64,000 bases of DNA from JBBSBY01 sp038250835 (GCA_038250835.1 JBBSBY010000007.1:1-64000), one strand, 5' to 3'; shown: positions 34,928 through 44,280, numbered from the stretch's first letter. The notes: generated by a model from the sequence alone, not told the origin. Made by a program: numbers and translations.

Positions 34928-35941
34928 ATGAGTTTCTTCGAGACATCTAACCACATTCAATATTTAAAATGGGTGTTAAGTATTGTTACAGTGATAGGCG
35001 CCGGTCTGATCTTCTTAAATTCCGCCAATTCACAAAGCGTCGGTCTTACGGAGATTCTTGCATATGAACCTGCTTCAATTGCCGCTGATGAAGCTTACCG
35101 GGAAAAACAATATAATGAAGCTATCAAACTGTATGAAAGAATTGCAGATAGAGCACTAGGGCATTTCGGCGCCGGTCTGAGCTATGAAATGCTGAGTAGG
35201 CCGGAGAAAGCAGTCGAAGAATATAAGAAGTCCATTAATGCGGATTCAATGAACTACCGAGCAATGGAAAACTTGGCTGGTCTGTACGAAAAAAGTGAAG
35301 AAAACATTTATCAGGCGATCAATCTGTATGTTCGGGCCCTCGCTTTGGACCCACGAAAGGAGTGGCGGACCTGCCTGCCTTTGTGGATCAAAGTGTTGAA
35401 AAGTCGCTTTAGAGACCTCGAGAATAGTCCTGTCGGACTGTTTCATGAAGCGGAAAATAAATCCCAACAGGGTGATTACGATGCCGCAATAAAGCTGTAT
35501 TCTCAGGCAATACGGCTTAATCCGGATATGTTTCAAGCTTTTTTCAACCGAGCGATGGCTCATCTCAAAAATGGAAACCGTGAGGCGGCTCTCTCAGATC
35601 TTTACGAGACGGTAAAGCTATCCCCCGACTTTCGGGGGGCATACCTAAACATTTGCTTGATAAAAGAAAGCCTGGGAGATCTGGACGGCTGCCTGGATGC
35701 CGTCGCCTCGGCAGTTAAATATGATCCCAATGATCCGGAGGCTTTGTTCCACATGGGACGCATATCTGAACTAACCGGAGCCTATGATAAATCAATGGAG
35801 TGTTATGTCAAAGCTTTAAGTCTGCACGTTAAACCGGAATTCAAGCGTCTCATCACTGACAGGTTGTCCGGCTTGCCCTCAACGACAAAGAAAAATTTCG
35901 GACGTAAGGCCGACGTGAATCAAACTCGTAATCTGTGGTAG
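34928..35941 (+). CDS. TPR-repeat protein with N-terminal membrane anchor
   Basis: The 337-residue protein begins with a hydrophobic segment (about residues 13-35), then at least six tetratricopeptide repeats. AYREKQYNEAIKLYERI, AVEEYKKSINADS, AIKLYSQAIRLNP and SMECYVKALSL are clear helix pairs. TPR proteins act as scaffolds, often at envelope complexes. Most of it lies outside the cytoplasm if the N-terminal segment is a signal anchor. No partner is evident. Confidence 0.8.
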   Translation: MSFFETSNHIQYLKWVLSIVTVIGAGLIFLNSANSQSVGLTEILAYEPASIAADEAYREKQYNEAIKLYERIADRALGHFGAGLSYEMLSRPEKAVEEYKKSINADSMNYRAMENLAGLYEKSEENIYQAINLYVRALALDPRKEWRTCLPLWIKVLKSRFRDLENSPVGLFHEAENKSQQGDYDAAIKLYSQAIRLNPDMFQAFFNRAMAHLKNGNREAALSDLYETVKLSPDFRGAYLNICLIKESLGDLDGCLDAVASAVKYDPNDPEALFHMGRISELTGAYDKSMECYVKALSLHVKPEFKRLITDRLSGLPSTTKKNFGRKADVNQTRNLW

Positions 35942-36009
35942 CGTGTGCGATAGCCGCCGCTCTATATAATTAGACAACGCCGAGGACGACTAGGCGTAAC
36001 AACATAATG

Positions 36010-36032
36010 TTTACGAGTTTTAAACTCGTAAA
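36010..36032. terminator. Near-perfect 23-bp palindrome between convergent genes
   Basis: TTTACGAGTTT (36010-36020), one T, then AAACTCGTAAA (36022-36032). Both arms are exact. As RNA the stem would be TTTACGAG/CTCGTAAA with an A/T-rich loop; it could act as a bidirectional terminator between the TPR gene and the hdr operon, or be a protein site. No long T run follows. Confidence 0.4.
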
Positions 36033-36065
36033 TCGCTAATAACTTTGGTCGAGAATCACCCGTAT

Positions 36066-36245
36066 TCATACGCGGTCAAAATAGTCTCGTATTTTCCCTG
36101 CATTTTTAAAAGTCTTTTCAATGGCTTCACAGATGGTTTCCTGTAAAAATTTGAATTCGTTCGCATCGATAAAGATGGAGAAATCTTTATAGAAGACACG
36201 GCGACCTCTTGAATGGATTGAACGAAAATTCCAGGCAGAAAGTAT
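36066..36245 (-). pseudogene. Possible decayed gene remnant
   Basis: On the minus strand a frame of about 59 codons runs between stop codons with no ATG, GTG or TTG start. Its composition is protein-like: GRRVFYKDFSIFID, then ANEFKFLQETICEAIEKTF, with alternating charged and hydrophobic residues that would form a strand and amphipathic helices. I cannot name a family. It may be the last part of a lost gene downstream of hdrB, or chance. Confidence 0.3.
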
Positions 36246-36305
36246 TCAGTTGTGATTTAAACAAGGCTAACCCTAAAGAAGATTGCACAAAAACAGAATT
36301 GCGCT

Positions 36306-37529
36306 TTAGTGATTCCTATGCGCCTCAAGAGCCTGAACAACCAGCTCCATTACGGATTTGACTTCAAGCGGCATTTCGTACCGCGCTTGCAAGTCATGCA
36401 ATTGGCTCAGACAATTTTGACATGAAGTGGACAAAATGGTGGCGCCGGTTCTTAGGATTTGGTCGCGCTTTCTCTGAGCGTGTTCAAGACGCTTCTTGGC
36501 CATGTCGGTATTTTGCCCCACACTGCCGCCGCCGCCGCAACACAGATTATGTTTCTTGCTCGGCCAAAGCTCCACATAGTCTTGAGCAATATGTTTCAAT
36601 AATTCTCGCGGAGGGTCGTAAACTCCCAATTGCCTGCCGACATTGCAAGGGTCGTGATATGTTACTCTCCCTTCAATGGAATGCGGCGCAAGATCCAACC
36701 GCCCCTCCAGCATCTGTTGATGAGCAAGCTCTACAATGGACAGCACTTCGAACCCTAAAGGTTCCCCCAGCCAGTTTTCGGCATCCTTTCTCAGGATCTT
36801 AAAGCCATGTCCGCATTCGGTCGAGAGGAGTATCTTGGCGTCCAATCTACGGACCTCATCAACCATATTCTTTAAAAGTAAAACCGCGGTCTCGTGATCA
36901 CCCATGTAGTAAGGCCAGTTGGTGATATCGAAAACCTTTGATGAGAGAGTCCAATCAGTCTCAGAATACACAAAGTATTTGAGATAATTTTGAAACATTT
37001 CCGGATTGGATATGTATTCCCTGGGATTGGGAATGTACAAAACCTCGGCGCCCACTTTATCTACTGGTAGTTCTAATTTTTCTTCAGGAATATCCTCGAG
37101 ATCTTCCGCCAGTTCTTCTGCCAGCCACTCAACGGTTTCAACGAAATCCTCCCCCTCCATGCCGGTGTTGTTGCCGAATTCTATGGATTTCTTGATTCCT
37201 TCCACAATTCTTGCAGGAGCCTTTCCCTTTCTCAGAGCTATTCCACGAATTCCTCTGATCAGAGCGCCGATATCTACTCCCTTGGGACATTCAACAGCGC
37301 AGCGGCCACATAAAGTGCATGCCCATATGAATTCGGAGTCCGCCAACTCTTCAGCGCGGCCTTGAACAACACCCTGCACGATTTTGCGGGGATTGAGATC
37401 CGGATAGGACTCCGACAAAAAGCACTTTGGAATACATTGACCACAAGAATAACACATATTGTAAGCTTCTCTAGCTATAGTTTTAATTGATTTTTTCATC
37501 GTTTCTTCAATGTGTGCGGCCGAATCCAT
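36306..37529 (-). CDS. Fused HdrC-HdrB-like iron-sulfur protein
   Basis: The 407-residue soluble protein has an N-terminal HdrC-like ferredoxin domain with two 4Fe-4S motifs, CYSCGQCIPKC and CTLCGRCAVECPKG. It then has an HdrB/GlpC-like part with one clear CCG motif (DPCNVGR, LCCGGGG, SCQNCLSQL). The first HdrB half contains ECGHGFK but not the full CCG set. This resembles the HdrD/HdrCB proteins that replace membrane QmoC in some sulfate reducers. It is 39 bases downstream of the HdrA-MvhD-like gene and likely receives electrons from it; the final acceptor is unknown. Confidence 0.88.
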   Translation of the reverse strand: MDSAAHIEETMKKSIKTIAREAYNMCYSCGQCIPKCFLSESYPDLNPRKIVQGVVQGRAEELADSEFIWACTLCGRCAVECPKGVDIGALIRGIRGIALRKGKAPARIVEGIKKSIEFGNNTGMEGEDFVETVEWLAEELAEDLEDIPEEKLELPVDKVGAEVLYIPNPREYISNPEMFQNYLKYFVYSETDWTLSSKVFDITNWPYYMGDHETAVLLLKNMVDEVRRLDAKILLSTECGHGFKILRKDAENWLGEPLGFEVLSIVELAHQQMLEGRLDLAPHSIEGRVTYHDPCNVGRQLGVYDPPRELLKHIAQDYVELWPSKKHNLCCGGGGSVGQNTDMAKKRLEHAQRKRDQILRTGATILSTSCQNCLSQLHDLQARYEMPLEVKSVMELVVQALEAHRNH

Positions 37530-37568
37530 CGTTCACCTGTCCGTTTTCAGAAATTAGAAGCCATCGTC

Positions 37569-39116
37569 TTAATTGTCGATTAGTTCATCGAGAAGTTTTT
37601 GGAATCTCGCAGGTTCATTAGCTGAAACTGCAATATGCTTCACGAAAATACTTTTATTCTCAAAAATGCCCGTCTGAACGGCAGCCTTTATTCGAGCCGA
37701 AGCCAGGTCCGTTCCATTTTTCGAGGCGCAAGCGCCGCTATGGCAGCCGGCAACAATCACACCGCGAGCCCCGGTTGTCAGAGCTTCCCAGATCATGTTC
37801 TCCGACACGCTGCCGGCGCACAGGACCTCGATGAACTTAATATTGTCAGGAACATTGAGATTAGACGCCAAAATTCCCGCTGATTCTCGACAAACAAAAA
37901 TAATGGCCTGCTCATGATCGCCAATAGATTGCAGTTGTAAAGTATCACTTTGCCCTGATTTTTGCGGAATCGTGAGTTCAATTGCCGAGTTTGGACATGT
38001 CGAGACGCAAATTCCACAGCTCCTGCACAAAGAGCTAATTGGGGCAATCAGCGGTTGACTTCCGTCGGAGCTGAGTGAAATAGCCCCATGTGGACAGATT
38101 CTATAGCAGTTGAGGCATCTGGCGCATGAAGAATTGATCTTGATATCCACGCCGTCTGAATCTCGAAACAATTGCTTTGCATGAGCCGCCGCTAAACGAG
38201 CTTGATGCACTATCATGGTAGAATCGTAAGTACCCGCCGCAGGACCAACTACAAATATTCCGGAATTCCAGGACCGGTAGCTATTTTGATGAATTCCGGC
38301 ATGACGTAGAAAGGAATTATTATTTCGTTCTTTCTCAAAGTAATCACGAGCCCACTTCGGGATACCCGCAGGGTCGGGACCGCCGACGTAAAACAACTCG
38401 TCGAAGTCAAGTTCCAATCTATCGTCGTTTCCAACTACGTGGCGGATCGATAATGTAGATCCAGTTTCAGTTGCCGATTCCGCGAGAGTTATATCATCAT
38501 CGTAGTATTTTATGATTAGAACGCCGGACCGCCGAAGCTCATCGAAAAAAGTTTCAGTTTCGAGCTTAGGAAGCGGTATGTTTTTTAATAGTAAAACCGA
38601 ACTCCCTTCGCTTAATTGATTTTCTAAAGCCATCCTTGCGGCGGCTAATACCAGAGCTGGGTCGGAAGGTTGTTCGAAGTCGCAAAGAAAAACATAATTA
38701 CCAGGTTTGTCCATGCGATCTGAAACTGTGAGCTGCTTTGCATACGGGCTCATTTTGGGTGGGACCGCCACTAACGGTACATCGGGCGCCACCACCACGC
38801 AAGTGAAAAGTTCATCTTTGGATTGTTTCGATACCAATTTAAAACCGTCAGGGGTCTTGCTTAGAATCGGCTCGCCCAAGTCTTCTAAGACTCTAATTTT
38901 ATCCTCATCAAAACTATTAGGTAAATTAGATGATTCACCTGTTTCGCGGACAAAAGCTCCGTCTGTAGGGCAGTTCATGTACGTCACTTCAAAACCTGTT
39001 TCCAGCAGCGCTTCTATTGAAGCGTAAGCTCCAAAACCCCCACCGATAACAAGAGCTTTGCCATGCGATTCGGGATTTACCGACATAGAATTTAGTAGAG
39101 ATGCGCCGACACTCAT
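37569..39116 (-). CDS. HdrA-like flavoprotein with two 4Fe-4S motifs and MvhD domain (QmoB-like)
   Basis: This 515-residue protein opens with a Rossmann-like segment ALVIGGGFGAYASIEAL. Two ferredoxin motifs, CARCLNCYRICPHG and CRSCGICVSTCPN, follow near residues 335-375, and a C-terminal MvhD domain (VCRESAGILASN, VLCAGSVSENMI, GCHSGACASKNG) ends it. MvhD passes electrons between hydrogenase-like donors and HdrA. It overlaps the upstream HdrA-like gene by four bases. The pair resembles QmoA-QmoB but is shorter, and no aprAB or sat is nearby. Confidence 0.87.
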   Translation of the reverse strand: MSVGASLLNSMSVNPESHGKALVIGGGFGAYASIEALLETGFEVTYMNCPTDGAFVRETGESSNLPNSFDEDKIRVLEDLGEPILSKTPDGFKLVSKQSKDELFTCVVVAPDVPLVAVPPKMSPYAKQLTVSDRMDKPGNYVFLCDFEQPSDPALVLAAARMALENQLSEGSSVLLLKNIPLPKLETETFFDELRRSGVLIIKYYDDDITLAESATETGSTLSIRHVVGNDDRLELDFDELFYVGGPDPAGIPKWARDYFEKERNNNSFLRHAGIHQNSYRSWNSGIFVVGPAAGTYDSTMIVHQARLAAAHAKQLFRDSDGVDIKINSSCARCLNCYRICPHGAISLSSDGSQPLIAPISSLCRSCGICVSTCPNSAIELTIPQKSGQSDTLQLQSIGDHEQAIIFVCRESAGILASNLNVPDNIKFIEVLCAGSVSENMIWEALTTGARGVIVAGCHSGACASKNGTDLASARIKAAVQTGIFENKSIFVKHIAVSANEPARFQKLLDELIDN

Positions 39117-40156
39117 AACTTCACCCCATGCTCAATATCCTGAAGAATAGCGGAAGCGGTTTGGTGGGCATGATCTATTGTCATTTGAATATCTTTGGGC
39201 CCACTGCATGCGCCTGCTAAATAAAGACCAGGCACGGCGGTTCTACTCGTGTCGGAATCCGACAATGGCGCAATGAATCCGTGTTCGTTCAAAGGTAAAA
39301 GAAAAGCTTCCGCATAGTCAGCCAATTCCCTTGGGGGCCTTTGCCCGGTTGACAAAATAATCCGCTCGAATTGTCGCCTAGTATTTCTTCCGTTTTCTTC
39401 AACAATTACTTCTAATTTGCCGTCATCATTCATCAGTATTTCACCGGGAACGCCTTGAATGAATTTTATACCCGCTCTTAAAGCTTCATCAAAAAGTCCC
39501 TGCAATCGTCCATTTCTAAGTTGCAAATCGATATAGAAGATTACTATTTCGGCGTTGTTCAACTTGTCCGATAATTTCAAGGCTGATCGAAGCGCGGCCC
39601 CACAACAGTATTGCGAGCAATAATTGGCTCCTGATGAGGCTTCACGAGAGCCAACACATTGTAAGAAAGCTATTTCCGATCCGGAAGCTAAGGATCCCCA
39701 ATCTTCATTCCGTAAATCGGCTTCGAGTTCCGCCAACGAGCGGACGTTCGGCAAACGTCCATGCTGGAGTAGGACTTTATCCCCAGGATCATAAGGTTCA
39801 AAACCTAGCGCCAATACCAGTCCCGAAGAGTCAATAAGGGTTGTTTGGCCGCTGGATAGTGATTTTAAGGGCGGCCGGCGCAAATTTGATGGGTTTACCT
39901 GAGCCAAATCCAACTCCTGATGTGCTAAGATTAGAGTTTTCGGAGAGTCTTTTACGTCCCGGAGTGTCTGTTCAGCTAAACAAGAAAAACATTGGCGACA
40001 GGCGGTCCCTGCTTTGCACGCCCATTGTCGTGCATGACCTCCCGGATCTGCCGTGCGTTCAACTATGACGCAAGAAATTCCATTCTCATTTAAGATTTTG
40101 GCGACGCTGAGCCCCGCTATTCCGCCTCCGATAATGGTAATCGGTTGATCCGTCAA
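39113..40156 (-). CDS. HdrA-like FAD protein (QmoA-like half)
   Basis: The protein binds FAD through ITIIGGGIAGLSVAKIL at the N terminus and carries the HdrA-type cysteine cluster CVGSREASSG followed by CSQYCCGAALRSALKLS. A late GLYLAGACSGPKDIQMTIDHA segment closes the flavin site. I choose the TTG at 40156 (347 residues) because AGAGG lies 6-7 bases before it; the frame is open to 40201. It lacks the ferredoxin motifs found in the next gene, so a standard HdrA is here split in two. First gene of the three-gene operon. Confidence 0.87.
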   Translation of the reverse strand: MTDQPITIIGGGIAGLSVAKILNENGISCVIVERTADPGGHARQWACKAGTACRQCFSCLAEQTLRDVKDSPKTLILAHQELDLAQVNPSNLRRPPLKSLSSGQTTLIDSSGLVLALGFEPYDPGDKVLLQHGRLPNVRSLAELEADLRNEDWGSLASGSEIAFLQCVGSREASSGANYCSQYCCGAALRSALKLSDKLNNAEIVIFYIDLQLRNGRLQGLFDEALRAGIKFIQGVPGEILMNDDGKLEVIVEENGRNTRRQFERIILSTGQRPPRELADYAEAFLLPLNEHGFIAPLSDSDTSRTAVPGLYLAGACSGPKDIQMTIDHAHQTASAILQDIEHGVKL

Positions 40157-40276
40157 TTTTCTACCTCTACAGATTAACTTGGCTCGACAAAACAGCGCCA
40201 CTGAAACGAGTTGAAGCAGTTGAAGTTACTATCCGGCCTATTTGTCGATGATGAAATATCGAGATTGACGTTGGCT

Positions 40277-40306
40277 TATGATAGTCATAATATTCTTATT
40301 ATCATA
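40277..40306. promoter_or_regulatory. AT-rich inverted repeat upstream of the hdr operon
   Basis: TATGATA (40277-40283) is mirrored by TATCATA (40300-40306) with 16 bases between them, in a very AT-rich stretch between the divergent hdr operon and a small gene. It may be a regulator site for the hdr promoter. No known consensus is matched. Confidence 0.3.
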
Positions 40307-40416
40307 TCAATATCCTGTATTATAGTAAACAATAGAGATAAAGTTAATAAGCTTTGTGTGGGAATAGAGGATTTATGAGGTCGGCGGCGCCGGCATGAAC
40401 GAAAGAGTAGAAAAAA

Positions 40417-40815
40417 ATGTCCTTTAAATACAATGAAAAATTCTTAAAATACATAAAAGAGTTCGCAAAAATCGGCGCCAACGCTAAGCTTTTCCCTAAG
40501 GTATGCAGAACTTGCGGAAGAGAGTACTTGAGTTTTCCTGAGTACATTCACAATACTATTCCCACTGCGCACTGTTTGGAACCATATCATGATACGCAAG
40601 ACGCCATGCGAACACTTCAATACAGGAACTGCTTATGCGGAAGCACGTTGGTTATCACCTTGACTGAAGACACTTTCCCGATGTTGGATAGTTTCTGGGA
40701 AATGTTGGGGCTTGAATCAAAGCATAGCGGCAGGCCATTGAGAGAAGTTGTGGGGGAGTTTCGGGAACAATGCAATCGATATGTAATTGAAACAACCGAA
40801 AAATCGGTTGATTAG
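40417..40815 (+). CDS. Hypothetical protein with zinc-ribbon-like cysteines
   Basis: I do not recognise this 132-residue protein. CRTCGREY near residue 30 and CLCGS near residue 72 could form a four-cysteine zinc site, with a further cysteine and histidine (TAHCLEPYH) between. The first 20 residues are lysine-rich and helical. It is divergent from the hdr operon and convergent with the next small exported protein. The ribosome binding site is weak. Confidence 0.55.
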   Translation: MSFKYNEKFLKYIKEFAKIGANAKLFPKVCRTCGREYLSFPEYIHNTIPTAHCLEPYHDTQDAMRTLQYRNCLCGSTLVITLTEDTFPMLDSFWEMLGLESKHSGRPLREVVGEFREQCNRYVIETTEKSVD

Positions 40816-40819
40816 GCGC

Positions 40820-41248
40820 TCACTTTTCCAATGCCGGACTATCGAACCATAAGCCGTTTACTCCGGCATCCGTACCTGCGTCATCCAATACGAGCTTAAT
40901 CAAAACATCGTCACGATCTTTGGAAAATTTTGCCTTGAATAACGCGATAATGTTTCCATATTGTCGGTAATAACCGAGATAATTCCACCCTTTGCTTTTT
41001 CCCAGGCTTTTCTGAATATTTTTCTGTAACTTTAGGAAGCTCTCACGATCCAGCGACTCTTTAAGTATTCCGGAAAAATTGCCGGCATACAGAGTGTAGT
41101 CTCCTTCAGATAAACCTTTTAGTACATTGCTCAATATTTTTGAGGCTGTGGATTCGATGGAAGAGTCATCTGGAGATTCAGCGAACAAATGTCCCTGGAA
41201 GCCGCACAATAGCCCTACCAATAAAATTACTGACAATTTACGGACCAT
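40820..41248 (-). CDS. Exported DUF3887-like protein
   Basis: The 142-residue protein has a signal peptide (hydrophobic core LSVILLVGLLCGF, cleavage likely after LFA) and a cystatin-like domain resembling DUF3887: LSEGDYTLYAGNFSGILKESLDRESFLKLQKNI followed by WNYLGYYRQYGNIIALFKAKF. Function is unknown. AGGAGAAG before the ATG gives a good ribosome binding site. It follows dnaK but is separated from it by a strong terminator. Confidence 0.65.
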   Translation of the reverse strand: MVRKLSVILLVGLLCGFQGHLFAESPDDSSIESTASKILSNVLKGLSEGDYTLYAGNFSGILKESLDRESFLKLQKNIQKSLGKSKGWNYLGYYRQYGNIIALFKAKFSKDRDDVLIKLVLDDAGTDAGVNGLWFDSPALEK

Positions 41249-41380
41249 ATGCTCTTCTCCTGTTCCGCGGATCTTAAACGTAGATTACATAGTAGATTAC
41301 ATACCAGACAATTTCATTCGTAGCGTTTAGCAAGACTTTACAAGTATTTTATACAGTATAGAGACTAAGGCGCTGTTTGG

Positions 41381-41414
41381 CAAAAAAGAAAAAGGCGGCC
41401 TGTGCCGCCCTTTT
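41381..41414 (-). terminator. Intrinsic terminator of the grpE-dnaK operon
   Basis: Reading the minus strand, AAAAGGGCGGC, loop ACAG, GCCGCC and then a long T-rich tail TTTTTCTTTTTT. The stem has six GC-rich pairs plus A-T extensions. It starts about 20 bases after the dnaK stop codon. Confidence 0.85.
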
Positions 41415-41432
41415 GGTCACTAAATACCGAGA

Positions 41433-43379
41433 CTATTTTTTGCCTTCGTCTTTTACTTCTTCAAAATCGGCGTCTACAACATCTTCATCGCGCTTTTGTC
41501 CACTTGGCTGCCCCGGACCCGCGCCTCCGGCAAATCCTGCGCCGGGACCTTCCTGCCCGCCTGTTCCTGCGGAAGCTTGCTGGTACATCGCTTCGGCGAG
41601 TTTATGCGATGCCTGATTTAAATCTTCTACAGCGGACTTAATCGCGGCAGGATCTGATCCTTCCATCGCAGACTTGGTGCGAGTGATAGCCGCTTCGATG
41701 CTGCTCTTGATTGAAGAATCCACTTTATCGCCATGCTCTTTCAGCGAATTTTCGGTCACGTAAATAAGTGAGTCGGCCTGGTTACGAGCTTCCACCAACT
41801 CACGTTTTTTCTTGTCTTCTTCCGCGTGAGCTTCGGCGTCATTAACCATTTTCTTGATCTCTTCTTCAGTTAATCCGCTGGATGCCGTGATCTTAATGGA
41901 CTGTTCACGACCGGTTCCTAAATCCTTAGCAGACACGTGGACAATACCGTTGGCGTCAATATCGAAGGTAACCTCCACCTGCGGCATCCCGCGAGGCGCA
42001 GGGGGGATTCCGGTTAGTTCAAAGCGACCCAGAGTTTTATTACCCGAGGCCATTTCACGTTCCCCTTGCAGCACATGAATGGAAACGGACGGCTGATTAT
42101 CCGAAGCGGTTGAGAATACTTGCGATTTCCTAGTTGGAATTGTCGTGTTTTTCTCAATCAGTTTTGTGAAAACTCCACCCAGAGTTTCAATGCCCAAAGA
42201 CAGCGGCGTAACATCCAGCAAGAGCACGTCTTTAACGTCGCCCTTTAGGACCGCTCCCTGAATAGCTGCGCCGATGGCTACGACTTCGTCGGGGTTGACT
42301 CCTTTGTGCGGTTCCTTACCGAAGAGTTCGCGAACTCGGGCTTGGACTGCCGGCATTCGCGTCATGCCGCCGACCAGGATTACCTCGTCAATCTCAGATG
42401 CATTCAGACCGGCGTCTTTTAATGCGGTTTTACACGGTTGAACCGTTTTCTCGATCAAATCTGAAACCAGGGCCTCGAGTTTTGATCTACTCAGCTTCAT
42501 GGTCAAGTGTTTTGGACCTGACGCGTCCGCCGTAATAAATGGTAAATTGATATCCGTCTCCATTGAAGAGCTAAGCTCAATCTTGGCCTTTTCAGCGGCC
42601 TCCTTCAATCTTTGGAGCGCCATTTTGTCGTTGCGGAGATCTATACCCTGGTCTTTTTTAAATTCATCGGCCAAATAGTCCATCACTCGTTGATCAAAAT
42701 CCTCACCCCCGAGATGTGTATCACCGTGAGTGGACTTAACCTCGAAGACTCCCTCACCTATTTCCAAAATGGAAATATCAAAGGTTCCGCCGCCTAAATC
42801 GAATACGGCGACTTTCTCTTCTTTCTTTTTATCGAGTCCGTATGCCAAAGAGGCTGCCGTAGGCTCGTTTATGATTCTCAAAACATTCAATCCGGCTATT
42901 CTTCCGGCGTCTTTTGTGGCTTGTCTCTGAGAATCATTAAAGTAAGCCGGGACGGTAACAACTGCGTCGGTAACTTCTTCACCGAGGTAATCCTGAGCTG
43001 TTTGCCGCATTTTTTGAAGAATCATGGCTGAAATTTCAGCAGGCGAGTAATCTTTGCCACGAATGTTGATCTCTGCGTCACCATTCTTACCTTCGACAAT
43101 TTTATAGGGAGTAACTTTGATGTCCGCTTGAACCTCGGCCGAATTATACTTTCGGCCGATTAATCTCTTAATTGCAAAAAGTGTATTTTCAGGGTTTGTA
43201 ATTGCCTGGCGTTTGGCCACTTGACCAACCAGGCGCTCTCCAGAATCCGTGAATGCCACCATTGAAGGGGTTGTCCTACCACCCTCTGAGTTCGGAATAA
43301 CCACGGGATCTCCGTGTTCCATGATCGCAACGCACGAATTCGTTGTTCCTAGGTCAATTCCTATAACTTTTCCCGGCAT
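41433..43379 (-). CDS. dnaK: Chaperone DnaK (Hsp70)
   Basis: The 648-residue Hsp70 starts KVIGIDLGTTNSCVAIME and has DLGGGTFDISILEIG, VLVGGMTRMPAV-type VILVGGMTRMPAVQ and the peptide-binding beta domain with LLLDVTPLSLGIETLGG. It ends with a glycine-rich tail and DADFEEVKDE, as in Gram-negative DnaK. ATP-driven folding of proteins in the cytoplasm. The ATG at 43379 is chosen because GGAGG lies directly upstream; another in-frame ATG four codons earlier lacks a site. Together with grpE, likely heat-induced. No dnaJ follows. Confidence 0.97.
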   Translation of the reverse strand: MPGKVIGIDLGTTNSCVAIMEHGDPVVIPNSEGGRTTPSMVAFTDSGERLVGQVAKRQAITNPENTLFAIKRLIGRKYNSAEVQADIKVTPYKIVEGKNGDAEINIRGKDYSPAEISAMILQKMRQTAQDYLGEEVTDAVVTVPAYFNDSQRQATKDAGRIAGLNVLRIINEPTAASLAYGLDKKKEEKVAVFDLGGGTFDISILEIGEGVFEVKSTHGDTHLGGEDFDQRVMDYLADEFKKDQGIDLRNDKMALQRLKEAAEKAKIELSSSMETDINLPFITADASGPKHLTMKLSRSKLEALVSDLIEKTVQPCKTALKDAGLNASEIDEVILVGGMTRMPAVQARVRELFGKEPHKGVNPDEVVAIGAAIQGAVLKGDVKDVLLLDVTPLSLGIETLGGVFTKLIEKNTTIPTRKSQVFSTASDNQPSVSIHVLQGEREMASGNKTLGRFELTGIPPAPRGMPQVEVTFDIDANGIVHVSAKDLGTGREQSIKITASSGLTEEEIKKMVNDAEAHAEEDKKKRELVEARNQADSLIYVTENSLKEHGDKVDSSIKSSIEAAITRTKSAMEGSDPAAIKSAVEDLNQASHKLAEAMYQQASAGTGGQEGPGAGFAGGAGPGQPSGQKRDEDVVDADFEEVKDEGKK

Positions 43380-43528
43380 AGCTTCCTCCAATTTGCTTTA
43401 TGTCAGATTGCAGTCTCATCTGAATCTTTGTCACCATCTAATGGATGAAATGACTTCATTTCGTAATTAATTAGTCCTTGCTCAATAAAATGTATTAAGA
43501 ATACTTTTAATCTCATCGTTGTAATTCT

Positions 43529-44122
43529 CTACTCCTGAGCCGAAACAATTACTTTAGAAGGTCTGAGCAAGCGATCTTGGTATCGGTAGCCTTTCTCGTA
43601 TTCTTCGATTATCGTGTTTGGCGGCTTCGTAGCATCTTTTATTTTCCCCATAGCTTCATGCTGGTGCGGATCAAACGGTTTGCCAACTGCTTCGATCTCT
43701 CTCACGCCAAACTTACTGAGTAAATCTTTGAACATGGACACAGTAAGCCCAACTCCTTGGGCCAACGGATCGGATGATGCTTCGGCTTGGGCGTGCGATA
43801 GGGCTCGTTCGAGATTATCGATCACGGGTAGGAGTTCTCTCAGAAGATCTTCATGCTTATACTTGTGCATTGCGCTTTTTTCCGTGGTGACCCTCTTCTT
43901 ATAATTCTCCAGGTCCGCAACTGCACGTAACCATTTGTCTCTATTTTCATCAGCTCTCTTGACGGCCTCAATCAACTCATTCGTCGGTTCGCCGGCCACC
44001 TCGGAATCACTGCTATCAGAAATGATGGTTGTGGTAGGCTCTCTCGGCTTGCGCTCCTTAATCGGCATAGTCTTGTCGATATTTCCGCTACTGGTAGCGT
44101 CATTGCGGTCTTGTCCTCCCAA
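43529..44122 (-). CDS. grpE: Nucleotide exchange factor GrpE
   Basis: The 197-residue protein releases ADP from DnaK. The charged N-terminal part is followed by a long helix (RADENRDKWLRAVADLENYKKR) and the beta-wing end GKPFDPHQHEAMGKI, VIEEYEKGYRYQDRLLRPSKVIV. Start is TTG at 44122, supported by GGAGGTGAATT just before it; the ATG 21 bases downstream is out of frame. It precedes dnaK by about 150 bases. A heat-shock-type promoter is seen 260 bases upstream. Confidence 0.95.
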   Translation of the reverse strand: MGGQDRNDATSSGNIDKTMPIKERKPREPTTTIISDSSDSEVAGEPTNELIEAVKRADENRDKWLRAVADLENYKKRVTTEKSAMHKYKHEDLLRELLPVIDNLERALSHAQAEASSDPLAQGVGLTVSMFKDLLSKFGVREIEAVGKPFDPHQHEAMGKIKDATKPPNTIIEEYEKGYRYQDRLLRPSKVIVSAQE

Positions 44123-44280
44123 AATTCACCTCCGCCGCTGCATTAATTTTAGATTACTGAATTCCTTTTGAGCTTAGTCTCCGCCGAACTCAATTTGGTT
44201 CAACTACGAACCGAGACGCTAAAATTAACACTGCTTTCCAGTCGGTTCTGTTGAGCTTTGACAACCGGCGTCGAATACTC

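Larger units (their letters stand above)
35942..36305. other. Intergenic region with palindrome and possible decayed gene
   Basis: This 364-base gap between convergent genes holds a 23-bp palindrome (36010-36032) and a stretch that still reads as protein-like sequence on the minus strand (36066-36245), each listed separately. The remainder shows no structure that I can support. Confidence 0.6.

Noticed and set aside
40793..40810. Inverted repeat CAACCGA/TCGGTTG at the end of the small zinc-ribbon gene
   Set aside because: It lies within the last codons and has no T run, so it is likely chance.
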